This document shows, in pieces, positions 17,863 through 27,556 of a stretch of DNA of 56,550 nt (position 1 is its first letter; each line of letters begins with the position of its first letter). The notes beneath the pieces were generated by a model. The model was not told the origin of the DNA, searched no databases, and was given only the letters and a program-made list of their open reading frames with translations. The position numbers were made by a program, and so were the translations under genes. Source of the stretch: Planctomycetota bacterium (GTDB lineage Bacteria; Planctomycetota; Phycisphaerae; WQYP01); contig JAJYZY010000001.1 of NCBI GenBank assembly GCA_021799715.1, positions 1 to 56,550 on the forward strand, given 5' to 3'.

Positions 17863-19005
17863 ATGTTGCATACTGACGAACTTGATTATGTGCTGCCGCC
17901 GGAATTAATTGCCCGCAACCCGGTGCATCCGCGGGATCACAGCCGCCTTTTGGTTTTTCGCCGCAGCGCCGATTCCATTGAAGATTGCCAATTTTCCGAT
18001 TTGCCGCAATTGCTTTCGCCCGGCGATCTGCTGATCGCCAATGATACGCGCGTAATCCCGGCCAAACTTTCGTTAAGCAAAGAATCCGGCGGTAGTATCA
18101 CGGGGTTGTTCATCGATGAACTTTCAGCAGGTAAATGGCGGGTAATGTTGCGCACGCGCGGCCGCGCGGCTCCGGGGATGCGCCTGGCCGCAATTGCGGA
18201 CAATGGGAAAGCATGTGTTTATCTAAAATTGCTGGCACGGGAACCTGAAAAAGGACAATGGGTTGTGGAGGTAAACGATACGCGGCCCGCCCATGAAATA
18301 TTGGCGCGTATTGGGAGTATGCCGCTGCCGCCGTACATTGAAAAAGCACGCGGTACATCCGCAAACTCGATGGCAAAAGCCTCCGGATTGGAATTGACGG
18401 AGGGTGCCCGGCATGGAGACTCACCGGCGCGTCCGTGTGATGACGCCGAAAATTACCAGACCATTTATGCCCGTACCGCCGGCGCACTGGCGGCTCCAAC
18501 CGCCGGCTTGCATTTCACTCCAGAAGTGTTTGCGGCATTGACGCAACGCGGAATAAATCGCAGTTTTGTCACGCTGCATGTTGGTCTGGGGACGTTTCTT
18601 CCGGTGGAAGCGGCAACGCTGGATCAACATCCCATGCATTGGGAATCGTTTATGATTCCGCGCGCCACCGTAGAAAGCATCCGCACACAGCGGGCGAATA
18701 AAGGCCGGGTTGTGCTCGTGGGTACCACAACCGTTCGCACACTGGAATCCATGGCCGGGGAGATTGTTGATGGTTCAAAAGCACCGGACGATATTTCCGG
18801 TTCAACCAATCTGTTGATTCAACCGGGTTACGCCTTTCAACTTACCGATGCGCTGATTACCAATTTTCATCTGCCCCGCAGCACATTGCTGGCGCTGGTT
18901 GGAGCATTGACAGGACTGTCCAGGCTCAAGGAAATATATCAGCATGCTATAACCAGGCGCTACCGCTTCTACAGTTTTGGGGACGCCATGCTGATTCTGC
19001 CGTGA
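17863..19005 (+). CDS. queA: S-adenosylmethionine:tRNA ribosyltransferase-isomerase
   Basis: 380 aa; QueA transfers and rearranges the ribose of SAM onto 7-deazaguanine at the wobble base to make epoxyqueuosine. Family segments are clear: DYVLPPELIARNPVHPRDHSR, LIANDTRVIPAKL, APTAGLHFTPE, HVGLGTFLPVEA, RVVLVGTTTVRTLES, LITNFHLPRSTLLALV and RYRFYSFGDAMLI. The protein is about 30 aa longer than usual because of an insertion after PPYIEKARG (roughly residues 165-190), where most homologues continue straight to a YQTVYA motif (here YQTIYA). No other queuosine genes are adjacent. Confidence 0.95.
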   Translation: MLHTDELDYVLPPELIARNPVHPRDHSRLLVFRRSADSIEDCQFSDLPQLLSPGDLLIANDTRVIPAKLSLSKESGGSITGLFIDELSAGKWRVMLRTRGRAAPGMRLAAIADNGKACVYLKLLAREPEKGQWVVEVNDTRPAHEILARIGSMPLPPYIEKARGTSANSMAKASGLELTEGARHGDSPARPCDDAENYQTIYARTAGALAAPTAGLHFTPEVFAALTQRGINRSFVTLHVGLGTFLPVEAATLDQHPMHWESFMIPRATVESIRTQRANKGRVVLVGTTTVRTLESMAGEIVDGSKAPDDISGSTNLLIQPGYAFQLTDALITNFHLPRSTLLALVGALTGLSRLKEIYQHAITRRYRFYSFGDAMLILP

Positions 19006-19046
19006 TGATTCGACATAGGCATCACGGGGAAAGCCAGCGTGCTCGA

Positions 19047-21848
19047 TCATGCCCGCTTCGTCCGATACTCCGCGTACACGATGTAAGGCTCAATGGATGC
19101 TGCGAGTATCTCGGCCGGTTTATCCACCGCCCGCAGGCATAACGCAATAACATTTCTGCCACCCGGCTTGGTATTGAGCCAACATTCCGGAAGATAATAT
19201 TCCCTTTGGCCGCCGCCTTGCCAAAACCGTCCATATTCGTGGCCGTTAAGATAAATAAAGCCAGTGCCCGTGGCCTGAATTTTCAGACACCAGGTCAGCC
19301 AGACATTCGCATCGACATGCGGCAATGTGAATTCCATGCGGTGCCAGGAAAGCAATTCGGCCTTGGCCCCGTCGGTTGGCCGGCCTGTCAATGAATGGCC
19401 GGTCCAGGCCGAATCATCAAAATCAACCTTATGCCATCCCAGCTCGACGCCGGTCGGCTGGGGCGCAAATTCCAGTGTTCCAGTGAGACTGGACAAGGCC
19501 GCTGACGCCGCCGCGGATATCAGCTTCACGCCGCCAAGGCCGCCCGCCCCGTCAATATTCTCAACCAATACCGCGATGGAATTATCGCCGACATGAAGAA
19601 GCTTTTCGGCATTCAATGTCCATGTGGTGTCCCAGTTGTTGGTGGCACCCAGGAATTTGCCGTTGACGAACACCCAGCCCCTGTCATCAATGCGGCTGAA
19701 GTGCAGCGCGGTTTTACCATCCGCAATGTCTTCCGCGGTAATTCGCAGCGTGGCGCGGAATATCGCGCTGGTGTGCGGTCGGCGAAGTTGCACCGCACTA
19801 AGAGCATCGGTAGGTTTGACGTGCTCCCAGCCGCTTGTTGATACATGGGCTTTAATCAATGGGGATTCTTTCGGATTCCTCGGCTGCCGCACGTGCTTCA
19901 TGCGCCATGGATTAATCAGCTTGCCGGCAATGGAAGCCGGCACTATTGAGACATCATCAATGCCATAGAGCGCTTCCATTCCCATTCCGCCATTGGGATG
20001 ACCCCGATTTTCGTATACGAGTGTGGCAATGTGGTCACCGGCTTGCGGCCGCTGGTGGGGCGCATACATCGCCATGGCACCGGATCCCACTTTGGGATAT
20101 AAAATCTCACCATCGAGTTTCGCGGTGGCGCTGTCGGCGGCATTAAGCGCGGCGGATAATGCAACGGCTGAAATTTTTGGCGGTATTGGGTGAAGATGCA
20201 AATGCGCGCGGTAATAGCTGAATCCGGAAACATAGACGCCCAAATGAGCCAGCGACTCACCGGCCTCTATGGATCGCCAGCGCCGCGGTTCCGGGTCCGC
20301 CGCGGATTTCACATAGTGGATACTGACTCCGGATGGCAGATTGGTCGGGCGTGGTTGATCCTTTTGTGGTTCGGGCAGCCACATGCCCTCCGCCGCTGAC
20401 GCGGTGTGCGGCGGCAGATATAAAATTTTAGATCCAAACGGTTCCAGTTCATAATGGAATTCAATTGTACCGGTGCCGGCGATGGTTGCGCGGGCGGTAC
20501 CGCTGCGCGATTGGCCATGCTGATCGGTGCGGATAAAAATGTAAACTCCGCCATCGGGGGCTTGACGCGCCGCCAGATGAACATCGGAAAATCCGGTGGT
20601 TCCCCGCACGTGAATGGCATCGGATTACGCCAGCGCGGGGCCGTGCTCCCGGAGCATGGCCGCCAGAGCTTTAACGCGAAGGTATTTGGCTCCCACTCCG
20701 CCATTTTCCCTGATCGGCGCGCTGTAGTCATACGATGTGGCGATGCCGGCACCGGGGCGGCCGCCGAAATTGGTTCCACCGAAAAGCATGTAATAATTCA
20801 CCATCGTCACGCCGTTTTGAATGCAGAAAAGCGTAAGATTGTTAATCTGCGGCGGAATTAAATCCGCGCGATAATGATCTTCTCTGGTGCGAAGTGGTGG
20901 AACATTGTAAACCCCGGAAAACCAACCGCCTTGCAGTTCCGCAGTCATCAATGGTGCGTCGCGTTGAGCTTTGCGCATGCCCTCAATTGACCCTTGTACG
21001 CTGTCAACACCCCAGCCGGGATAAAAATCCATGGTGTCAAAAACTCGCCGCAAAAGGGGATTTTTCGCGCCCAGCACGCATTTGCCCCAGTTGATAAACA
21101 GCGGTACTTCAATGCCGTTGGCCAATGCTCCGGCCACCAAAGATTCCACATAAGTCTGTTTGACTGATCTGGGAAATGCGGGAAAGTCGTATTCGTTTTC
21201 CACCTGGAAAATCAGCACGCCTGGATCTCCGGGAGATTTGCGGGTGAGCTGATGTTTGGCTATTACCGGGCAAGCGGCGTTGTACCAATGTCGGCTCCAA
21301 TCCATGAATATCGGATTATCGCTGCGCAGCCATTCTCCTTTATATCCTTTCGGCTTTTTGGTCATCAGCCACTGCGGGAAGCCGCCGGTATCCCATTCCG
21401 CGCAGATATAGGGTCCCGGGCGAATGCTGACATACAGTCCAAATTCCTGCGTTGCCATGGTCAGCCAGTCATTCATATCCGTCATATCAATTTTGGAATA
21501 ATCATCCAGGCCTGACGGCATTTCCAATTCGTGCATATTCCATGCCACATACGTTTGCACGGTGTTAAAACCGGCTTCCTTAATTTTTGCAAATCGCTCC
21601 CGCCACAACGGCTTGGCGCAGCGATAATAATGAAAGCAGCCGCTGTACATGAAAAACGGCTTGCCTTCCAATATCAGCGAATGTCTGTCATACCGAATGC
21701 GATCAGGATGGAAAAACTGCCGGGGGGGAAGAACCCGCGGCGCAGCCGACGCGATCTCATGTCCGCCGTCCAAAGCGGCGGCCACCGAAACCATGCCCGC
21801 CAACTTAACAAAATCACGCCGATGGAGGTTAGATATTCCATTTTCCAT
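19047..21848 (-). pseudogene. GH35 beta-galactosidase interrupted by an in-frame TAA
   Basis: One GH35 gene of ~930 codons broken by a single TAA at 20627-20625 (codon 408); the reading frame is unchanged on both sides. The 407-aa first part has a Tat signal (LHRRDFVKLAG) and the catalytic barrel with acid/base Glu219 (VENEYDF) and nucleophile Glu304 (MTAELQGGWF). The part after the stop continues as the usual beta-sandwich/jelly-roll domains (QAPDGGVYIFIRTDQHG onwards to VYAEYRTKRA). The apparent second start is a GTG at 20609 without ribosome binding site. ATG 21848 is the start, after AAAAGGAAA. Function would be release of terminal beta-galactose from plant polysaccharide in the periplasm. 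Either a recent nonsense mutation or a sequencing error; the rest shows no decay. Confidence 0.85.
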
Positions 21849-22101
21849 ATTTGTGTTTCCTTTTCCTACTCTTGCAGCGCAAATGTGGCGTATGTTTTTG
21901 CACTTGGAAGTAAATACGGTACCGGCACGTTGTTTGTTTGGCAACCCGCCGGTTGCGACATGAATTGTCTGGGCACGGGCGTTTCACCATTGCTCTAAAA
22001 AAACATCGTCCTTTTTGGTAAAAAATTTCCCTTTGTCATGCGAATTGTGTAAACTTCAGTCTTAGTTGTCGGCTTACGAATCTCGAAGACGGAGCTTCAT
22101 T

Positions 22102-24060
22102 ATGTCGGGGTCCAACGCTTTTCTGGTCGCGGCCACCGCTAACCGGCAGAAAAGAGCCAAGACATCCGGTGGCATTCCTATCAGTACGGCGGACCCGGCG
22201 GCATTTTCCATTGTTTACTGCAACGATCCCAATATCATTCGCCTGCGATTGGAACTGGAAAAGCTTAAGCTGCTGCGCGGTTTCGATGAATTGCTCTGTC
22301 TGGACGGCCTTCATGCCGTGGATCAATTGCCGCATCAGATTGAGACCGTCCGGAAGGTACTGCGGTATTTTCACGGCCGGGTTTTACTGGCGGATGAAGT
22401 AGGTTTGGGTAAAACCATTGAGGCGGCGCTGTTGCTGCGTGAATACATTCTTCGCAGCATGGTCAAACGTGTGCTCATACTGGTTCCATCGCCGTTGACC
22501 GGCCAGTGGAGGGATGAATTATCCGGCAAATTCGGCTTGGAATTCAATCTCGCCGCTTCGGGCTGGAACCGCGAGGACTGGGCTGATCGCCAACGCGTCA
22601 TTGCTTCCATATCACTGGCGAAAAGTCGGCGGCATTTTGAACTCTGTTCCGCCGCTCCATGGGATCTGGTTATTGTGGATGAAGCCCACCATTGCAAAAA
22701 TCGTTCCACCCGCAATTGGCAACTGGTCAACGCATTGAAAAGGCGGCACATTTTTCTGCTGACCGCAACACCGGTTCAAAACAATCTTATTGAACTGTAC
22801 AACCTGCTGACACTGCTGGAGCCGGGCCATCTCAAGACCGAAGCGGATTTCAAGAAGAATTTTGTGACGCGCGGCAACCCGCGGGATCCGCGCAATCGGC
22901 GGGTTCTGCGGGAATTGCTCTCACAGGTCATGGTGCGAAATACGCGTGGCCTGGTGAACATTAAACTGCCACGGCGCTATGCCCAAACCTTCGCGCTGGA
23001 ACCGACGGAAAATGAGGCGGTTCTCTATCGCCATCTGGATTCTTATTTGCGTTGGCGCTGCCAGAGTTTGCATGCGCAATGCGCCGATGCGGAATCTACC
23101 GACGTGACCGACGATGGCGCGGAAACCATTCAGGATGAATCGGCGGTACTGGCGAGCATTTCCGGCGGCGTGGTGCGGTCGGTGGATGAAACCGGGCTTA
23201 ACGCGGCAACCCGTGCGGCCGCGGCGGCCAAATGGGCGACTTTAGAGGAATTATGGCGGCATCCGCCCGATGATTTGCCGCTGCTGAACCGTCTTCAGAT
23301 AAATTCCATCCTCATGGCGGCGGGCAGTCATCCGCTGGCACTGCGGCCATCGCTGGAACGTCTGGGATTGCAGGACCATCGGGCCGGACCGTTGCTGGAA
23401 TTGGTTCGAGGATTGCATCAGTCCGCCAAGGAAACCAAGCTTCTCGAACTTCTGGCCAGGAATCGTTCTGAAAAAACATTGGTATTCGCCAATTTCCGCG
23501 CCACGTTGGATCATCTGGCCGGCCTGCTGGAACGGAATGGTGTTGGCTTTGTGTTATTTACCGGCAGTCAGAGCCAATTGGAAAAGGAACTGGCAATTGA
23601 CCAGTTCAAGCATGATGTCCCGGTGATGTTATGCTCGGATTCCGGCGGGGAAGGCTTCAACCTGCAATTCTGCAACACCTTGATTAACTTCGACTTGCCA
23701 TGGAATCCCATGCGCATTGAACAGCGCATCGGTCGCGTGCATCGCATCGGCCAGTCGCGCGACGTATTTGTTTTTAATCTCTGCACGCGCGGTTCGCTGG
23801 AGGAAAAAATTCTCGCCGTGCTCAATGATAAATTGCGGATGTTTGAACTGGTCGTGGGGGAAATTGGATCCATTCTGGGAAATACGGAAAAAGGCGAGGA
23901 TTTTGAATCACTGATACTGGATTTGTGGCTCAAATCGCGCAGTGCGGATGATTTGGATGCCGCCTTTTCCGATCTCGGTGATTCGCTTATTGAGGCGCAA
24001 GGTCAATATCTCAAAACCAAAGAACTTGATGAAGCGCTTTTCGGAGAGGATTTCGCATGA
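22102..24060 (+). CDS. SNF2/RapA-type DEAH helicase
   Basis: 652 aa superfamily 2 helicase. Motif I is LLADEVGLGKTIEA (Lys104, Thr105), motif II VDEAHHCKN (residues 192-200) and motif III LTATPVQNN. The C-terminal lobe has LVFANFRATLDHLAG, LCSDSGGEGFNLQFCN and RIGRVHRIGQ, the SNF2 hallmarks; RapA and DISARM-type DrmD helicases are related. It would translocate on double-stranded DNA and remodel protein-DNA complexes. There is no recognisable extra DNA-binding domain, so targeting may come from the next gene, whose ATG overlaps the stop by ATGA. Start ATG 22102 follows GGAG. It diverges from the GH35 gene. Confidence 0.92.
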   Translation: MSGSNAFLVAATANRQKRAKTSGGIPISTADPAAFSIVYCNDPNIIRLRLELEKLKLLRGFDELLCLDGLHAVDQLPHQIETVRKVLRYFHGRVLLADEVGLGKTIEAALLLREYILRSMVKRVLILVPSPLTGQWRDELSGKFGLEFNLAASGWNREDWADRQRVIASISLAKSRRHFELCSAAPWDLVIVDEAHHCKNRSTRNWQLVNALKRRHIFLLTATPVQNNLIELYNLLTLLEPGHLKTEADFKKNFVTRGNPRDPRNRRVLRELLSQVMVRNTRGLVNIKLPRRYAQTFALEPTENEAVLYRHLDSYLRWRCQSLHAQCADAESTDVTDDGAETIQDESAVLASISGGVVRSVDETGLNAATRAAAAAKWATLEELWRHPPDDLPLLNRLQINSILMAAGSHPLALRPSLERLGLQDHRAGPLLELVRGLHQSAKETKLLELLARNRSEKTLVFANFRATLDHLAGLLERNGVGFVLFTGSQSQLEKELAIDQFKHDVPVMLCSDSGGEGFNLQFCNTLINFDLPWNPMRIEQRIGRVHRIGQSRDVFVFNLCTRGSLEEKILAVLNDKLRMFELVVGEIGSILGNTEKGEDFESLILDLWLKSRSADDLDAAFSDLGDSLIEAQGQYLKTKELDEALFGEDFA

Positions 24061-25067
24061 TTACCGCCATCGACCAGCGAATCAAATCCTTCGCCGTTTC
24101 ACTGCTGGAAGCCGGCGGCGGACTTATTGAGTGGCCTGATCACCTGAAAAGCGGATTCGCCGTCCTGCCCACGAATGCCGCCGCCCTGTTGGAATGCCTG
24201 GAGAATACCGAAATTACGGCCGAGTCGGTGGATCGCGGATTGACCATTCATCTGGCGTCCATGTTTTTGCAGCGGGCCGAACGGCTTTTCCCGCGTGAAA
24301 CCTCGGCCATGGCGTTAAAAATTGATACGCTTTATCTCAAAAAATCCGCCATGGAGGAACCGGTGGCCCGGACGTTCGGCTTTCCCAACGCCCGCGTCAA
24401 AGTCGTTGGTGCCTCCGCCGACCGGGTCGAATATCAATTTTGGAATTTTGCCGCCGCCATTGAATCCGATGAAAAATGGGAAGATGTACTAAGTGTGACA
24501 ATCAATGCCCGCAGCCACGCCCGGCTTGATCTGCCCGATCCGCTGAACAATTACGATGCCCATCCCGCCCGGTTCGATAATCAGGGTGTGGACGCCGCAC
24601 CCGCAATCCTTCAGGCGGCGGTGGCGGCCGGTGAAAAGGCGGCGGGATTTATCCGGCGATTGGAAGATCGCATGGATCGTGATATGAAGCGGCTGAGAAG
24701 CTACTATCTCGCGCTAATTGATGACGCATCGGATCGTCTTCGCCGTTCGGTAACGGATCCCGATAAGGCCGATTCCCGCGCCCAGGCCGTTGAATTGGAG
24801 CTGCATCGGAAAACCGAAGAACTGCGCGAGCGCTACACGCTGCGGCCCACCTTGCGCCCCGTAACGCTGGTACGGCTTGATGCTCCCGCGCTGGCGGTAA
24901 CATTGAATGTTCAGCGCCGTGATGGAGAAAAGCAGGTCAACATTTATTGGAACGCCATGACCAAAACACTGGAACCCCTTGCGTGCGGCCAATGCGGCGC
25001 GGGCATATTCAGTATTTATTTTGCCGAGAACTTTACGCCCCTGTGCGCGGCATGCTCCGGTAAGTAG
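24057..25067 (+). CDS. Helicase partner with C-terminal zinc ribbon, unknown function
   Basis: 336 aa, no family recognised. The middle (~residues 205-275) is a predicted coiled coil rich in charged residues (RRLEDRMDRDMKRLRSYY, ELHRKTEELRERY). The end is a zinc-ribbon-like module, CGQCGAGIFSIYFAENF then CAACSG (four cysteines in two CxxC pairs). The overlap ATGA with the helicase gene and the pairing of coiled coil and zinc ribbon suggest a dedicated subunit that guides or dimerises the helicase; that role is inference. Confidence 0.75.
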   Translation: MITAIDQRIKSFAVSLLEAGGGLIEWPDHLKSGFAVLPTNAAALLECLENTEITAESVDRGLTIHLASMFLQRAERLFPRETSAMALKIDTLYLKKSAMEEPVARTFGFPNARVKVVGASADRVEYQFWNFAAAIESDEKWEDVLSVTINARSHARLDLPDPLNNYDAHPARFDNQGVDAAPAILQAAVAAGEKAAGFIRRLEDRMDRDMKRLRSYYLALIDDASDRLRRSVTDPDKADSRAQAVELELHRKTEELRERYTLRPTLRPVTLVRLDAPALAVTLNVQRRDGEKQVNIYWNAMTKTLEPLACGQCGAGIFSIYFAENFTPLCAACSGK

Positions 25068-25079
25068 GAGTGTCCGGCA

Positions 25080-25628
25080 ATGCTGAATAACGGAACGGGA
25101 CAATCCGAGGGATCGTTGCAATCGGGAAGGGAAATGTTCCGGATTCTTGGCCAGGTTGTGTTGATGGCCGCGATTTACGGCATCATTCATGATCAGATTA
25201 CCGCGCGCATTGATCCCGCGTATTTCAACGTGGACCATCCGGATTTGGGCTTTCCCGAGATATTTCATAGCGCCAGTCCAACCGTACTGGCGTTTGCATG
25301 GGGCATTGTTGCCACGGTTCCTTTGGCGACAGTGCTGGGTTCCATGATCGCCATTTCGGCCCAGGCGGGAAACTACCCGCAAATATCTTCCAGGCAGTTG
25401 CTTAAACCGCTGTTGGTTGTTTTCTGTGCGATGGCCGCACTGGCCGTGACGGGTGGAATCTGGGGCTACCACGCATGGACCGCACAGTCAAAATCGTTTG
25501 TGGCGCGGCGGGAAATGGCGGATTTTTGCGCCCATCTAATGTCCTATTGCGGTGGGCTGCTGGGGGCATTGGCGCTGGTAGTATATATTGTTGTTCGCCG
25601 CCGCAATGCGCGGCATTCAGGCGCTTAG
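25080..25628 (+). CDS. Small uncharacterised integral membrane protein
   Basis: 182 aa with about four membrane segments (VVLMAAIYGIIHDQI near residue 25; AFAWGIVATVPLATVLGSMIA near 75-95; LLVVFCAMAALAVTGGIWG near 110; LLGALALVVYIVVR near the end). The segment IHDQITARIDPAYFNVDHP recurs in a widespread uncharacterised family in planctomycetes and related phyla. It starts 12 bases after the helicase partner, with GGAG upstream, so it may be third in that operon. Function unknown. Confidence 0.75.
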   Translation: MLNNGTGQSEGSLQSGREMFRILGQVVLMAAIYGIIHDQITARIDPAYFNVDHPDLGFPEIFHSASPTVLAFAWGIVATVPLATVLGSMIAISAQAGNYPQISSRQLLKPLLVVFCAMAALAVTGGIWGYHAWTAQSKSFVARREMADFCAHLMSYCGGLLGALALVVYIVVRRRNARHSGA

Positions 25629-25866
25629 CGTGCGGGCACAACTAACTCCGCTCGTTTCCGCCGTGCAGTTGCTTGAAACCGGTGGAACTGTTCGCTCGCA
25701 AGCCATTGGCTCTGTTATTCACCGATACGGGCGACGTCTTGCATCCGATGTGCTGCTATTCAACCGCGCCCGCCTTGGGTATAGTAACTCCAGGCCACGA
25801 TAATGTGGCGATGTCGCGGTCACACGGTCGTATTTGTTTTTGGTAAAATTTTTCAGCGGAGTAAAC

Positions 25867-27060
25867 ATGAAATATGAAACCGATGGCGGAATGTCGCAGC
25901 TAAATCGCAGGGACTTCTGTCGCCAAATCACGGTGGCCGGCGGAATTCTTGCCGCAGCTTCAATCCATCGGGCCGGAGCGGCTGTTTCATGGAATCAATT
26001 GCCCGTTTCGCCGCTGGTTCATGAGGATCGCCGCGTTACATTTCTCTTCCAGGATGCGGATGCCAAATCGGTTACCCTGGAAGCAGGAGGATTGCCGGCG
26101 GCACCGCTGAAGAAAAATGCCCATGGCATGTGGAAGGTGACGGTTGGCCCGCTGACACCTGAAATATACTCCTACGCCTTTGTTGTCGATGGCGCGCGGG
26201 TTCTTGATCCGCTGAATCCGTGGGTGAAGCCGAACCTTTTCTATTCCGCAAGCATGGTCCTTGTGCCGGGACATCCACCGTCGCTTTGGGAAGATTGCAA
26301 CGTTCCGCATGGCGTGGTGCACCGGCATTATTATCATTCTGAAATTGTCGGCAATCAAAGTGATTACTATGTATATACACCGCCGGGCTATGATCCCGCG
26401 GCCGGGCAATCGTATCCAGTTCTGTATTTGCTCCATGGCTACAGTGATCAGGCCAACGGTTGGACCAAGGTGGGAAGGGCGAATTTCATACTGGATAATC
26501 TTATTGCGCGCGGCAAGGCCCAAAAAATGATTGTTGTTATGCCGCTGGGATACGGAAACTTAGGGGTGATTTCCCGCACCGGGCCGGGATTAGGCCAGCC
26601 GCAGTTGTATCAGAGCAATCTCAAGAACTTTCAGGCCGCGCTGCTTACGGAAGTTATGCCGCGGATCGCCCGGCAGTACCGGATCAAAACCCATCGCGAT
26701 CACACCGCCATTGCCGGGTTATCCATGGGCGGTGGGGAGTCTTTATCCGTGGGGCTTAATAATCTCAATCGCTTCGCATGGATTGTCGGCATGAGTTCAT
26801 ATATGAATACCAACGGCCCGGATTTTGCAGACGTTTTTCCAACGTTAAACAAAAAGGACAACGCGCGAATCAAACTTCTCTGGATTTCCTGCGGCAAACA
26901 GGATCCACTGGTGGCAAAAGCAAATCATAATCTCGACGCGTGGTTGACCGGCAAAGGCATTGACTTTACTCCGGTATGGACGCCCGGCCAGCACGCCTGG
27001 CGCGTGTGGCGCGGTAATCTTTGCACATTCGCACCGCTGTTGTTTCAACCCCATGCTTAG
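25867..27060 (+). CDS. Tat-exported esterase, Fes/feruloyl-esterase-like
   Basis: 397 aa. A Tat signal (LNRRDFCRQITVAGG) is followed by an E-set/CBM48-like N-domain (~residues 45-130) and an alpha/beta-hydrolase of the enterochelin esterase/CE1 type. The triad is Ser in IAGLSMGGGES, Asp in SCGKQDPL and His in TPGQHAWRVW; the oxyanion loop region is LYLLHGYSDQANGW. CE1 members remove feruloyl or acetyl groups from xylan side chains. With GH35 and the arabinose operon in the same window, a plant-polysaccharide substrate is likely, but a siderophore ester is possible. ATG 25867 follows GCGGAG; the upstream TTG lacks a site. Confidence 0.88.
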   Translation: MKYETDGGMSQLNRRDFCRQITVAGGILAAASIHRAGAAVSWNQLPVSPLVHEDRRVTFLFQDADAKSVTLEAGGLPAAPLKKNAHGMWKVTVGPLTPEIYSYAFVVDGARVLDPLNPWVKPNLFYSASMVLVPGHPPSLWEDCNVPHGVVHRHYYHSEIVGNQSDYYVYTPPGYDPAAGQSYPVLYLLHGYSDQANGWTKVGRANFILDNLIARGKAQKMIVVMPLGYGNLGVISRTGPGLGQPQLYQSNLKNFQAALLTEVMPRIARQYRIKTHRDHTAIAGLSMGGGESLSVGLNNLNRFAWIVGMSSYMNTNGPDFADVFPTLNKKDNARIKLLWISCGKQDPLVAKANHNLDAWLTGKGIDFTPVWTPGQHAWRVWRGNLCTFAPLLFQPHA

Positions 27061-27556
27061 TGCCGGTGAAAAATCCATTCCGCCGGGATCATACGGCCGC
27101 GCGGCGGAATCCCGCGGCCAGTTGGTTGGGCTGGCAAGGAAAACACTAAGGTAATCCGGCACGGGCGCTTCAACATTGCCGCCGCAGCGCGTTCCGGACC
27201 GCCGGTTGTTTTTCGGCGGCAGGGGGGGCAATATCTGACAATGGCGACAAAACAGCCTCCATGCCCACAATGCGGCCATGCCGCTTCCTGCGCACGGGTT
27301 GCCGCCGGGCTGTGAATAATCAGGAATGGCGGTAATGGTTTGCCATTCGACGGATACTTTTGTTTATCGCTTCCCGTGCCGCCGCCCGCGTATTGCCGAC
27401 AAAACCGAAAAAATAATTCTTTGCTTGTAAGGTTTTGGACACCCGCGGCAACGTATAGGGTGAACGGGCAATGACCCGGGCACGAAACGAGAAACGGGGC
27501 CCGGTAAAATGCCCCGGTGTTGAGAAGTGTTTGGAAATTTACGGAGTTTGCATTTT
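27061..27556. other. Intergenic stretch with two hairpins
   Basis: About 500 bp without a gene. Just after the esterase stop, ATTCCGCCG (27077-27085) and CGGCGGAAT (27102-27110) form a perfect 9-bp inverted repeat, which may end esterase transcription although no T-run follows. Shortly before the HtrA gene, CGGGGC (27495-27500) and GCCCCG (27511-27516) can form a leader hairpin. No clear sigma-70 promoter was found. Confidence 0.5.

Noticed and set aside
20609..20609. GTG at 20609 as the start of a second, separate gene
   Set aside because: No ribosome binding site, same frame as the upstream part, and the sequence on both sides of the TAA continues one GH35 protein.
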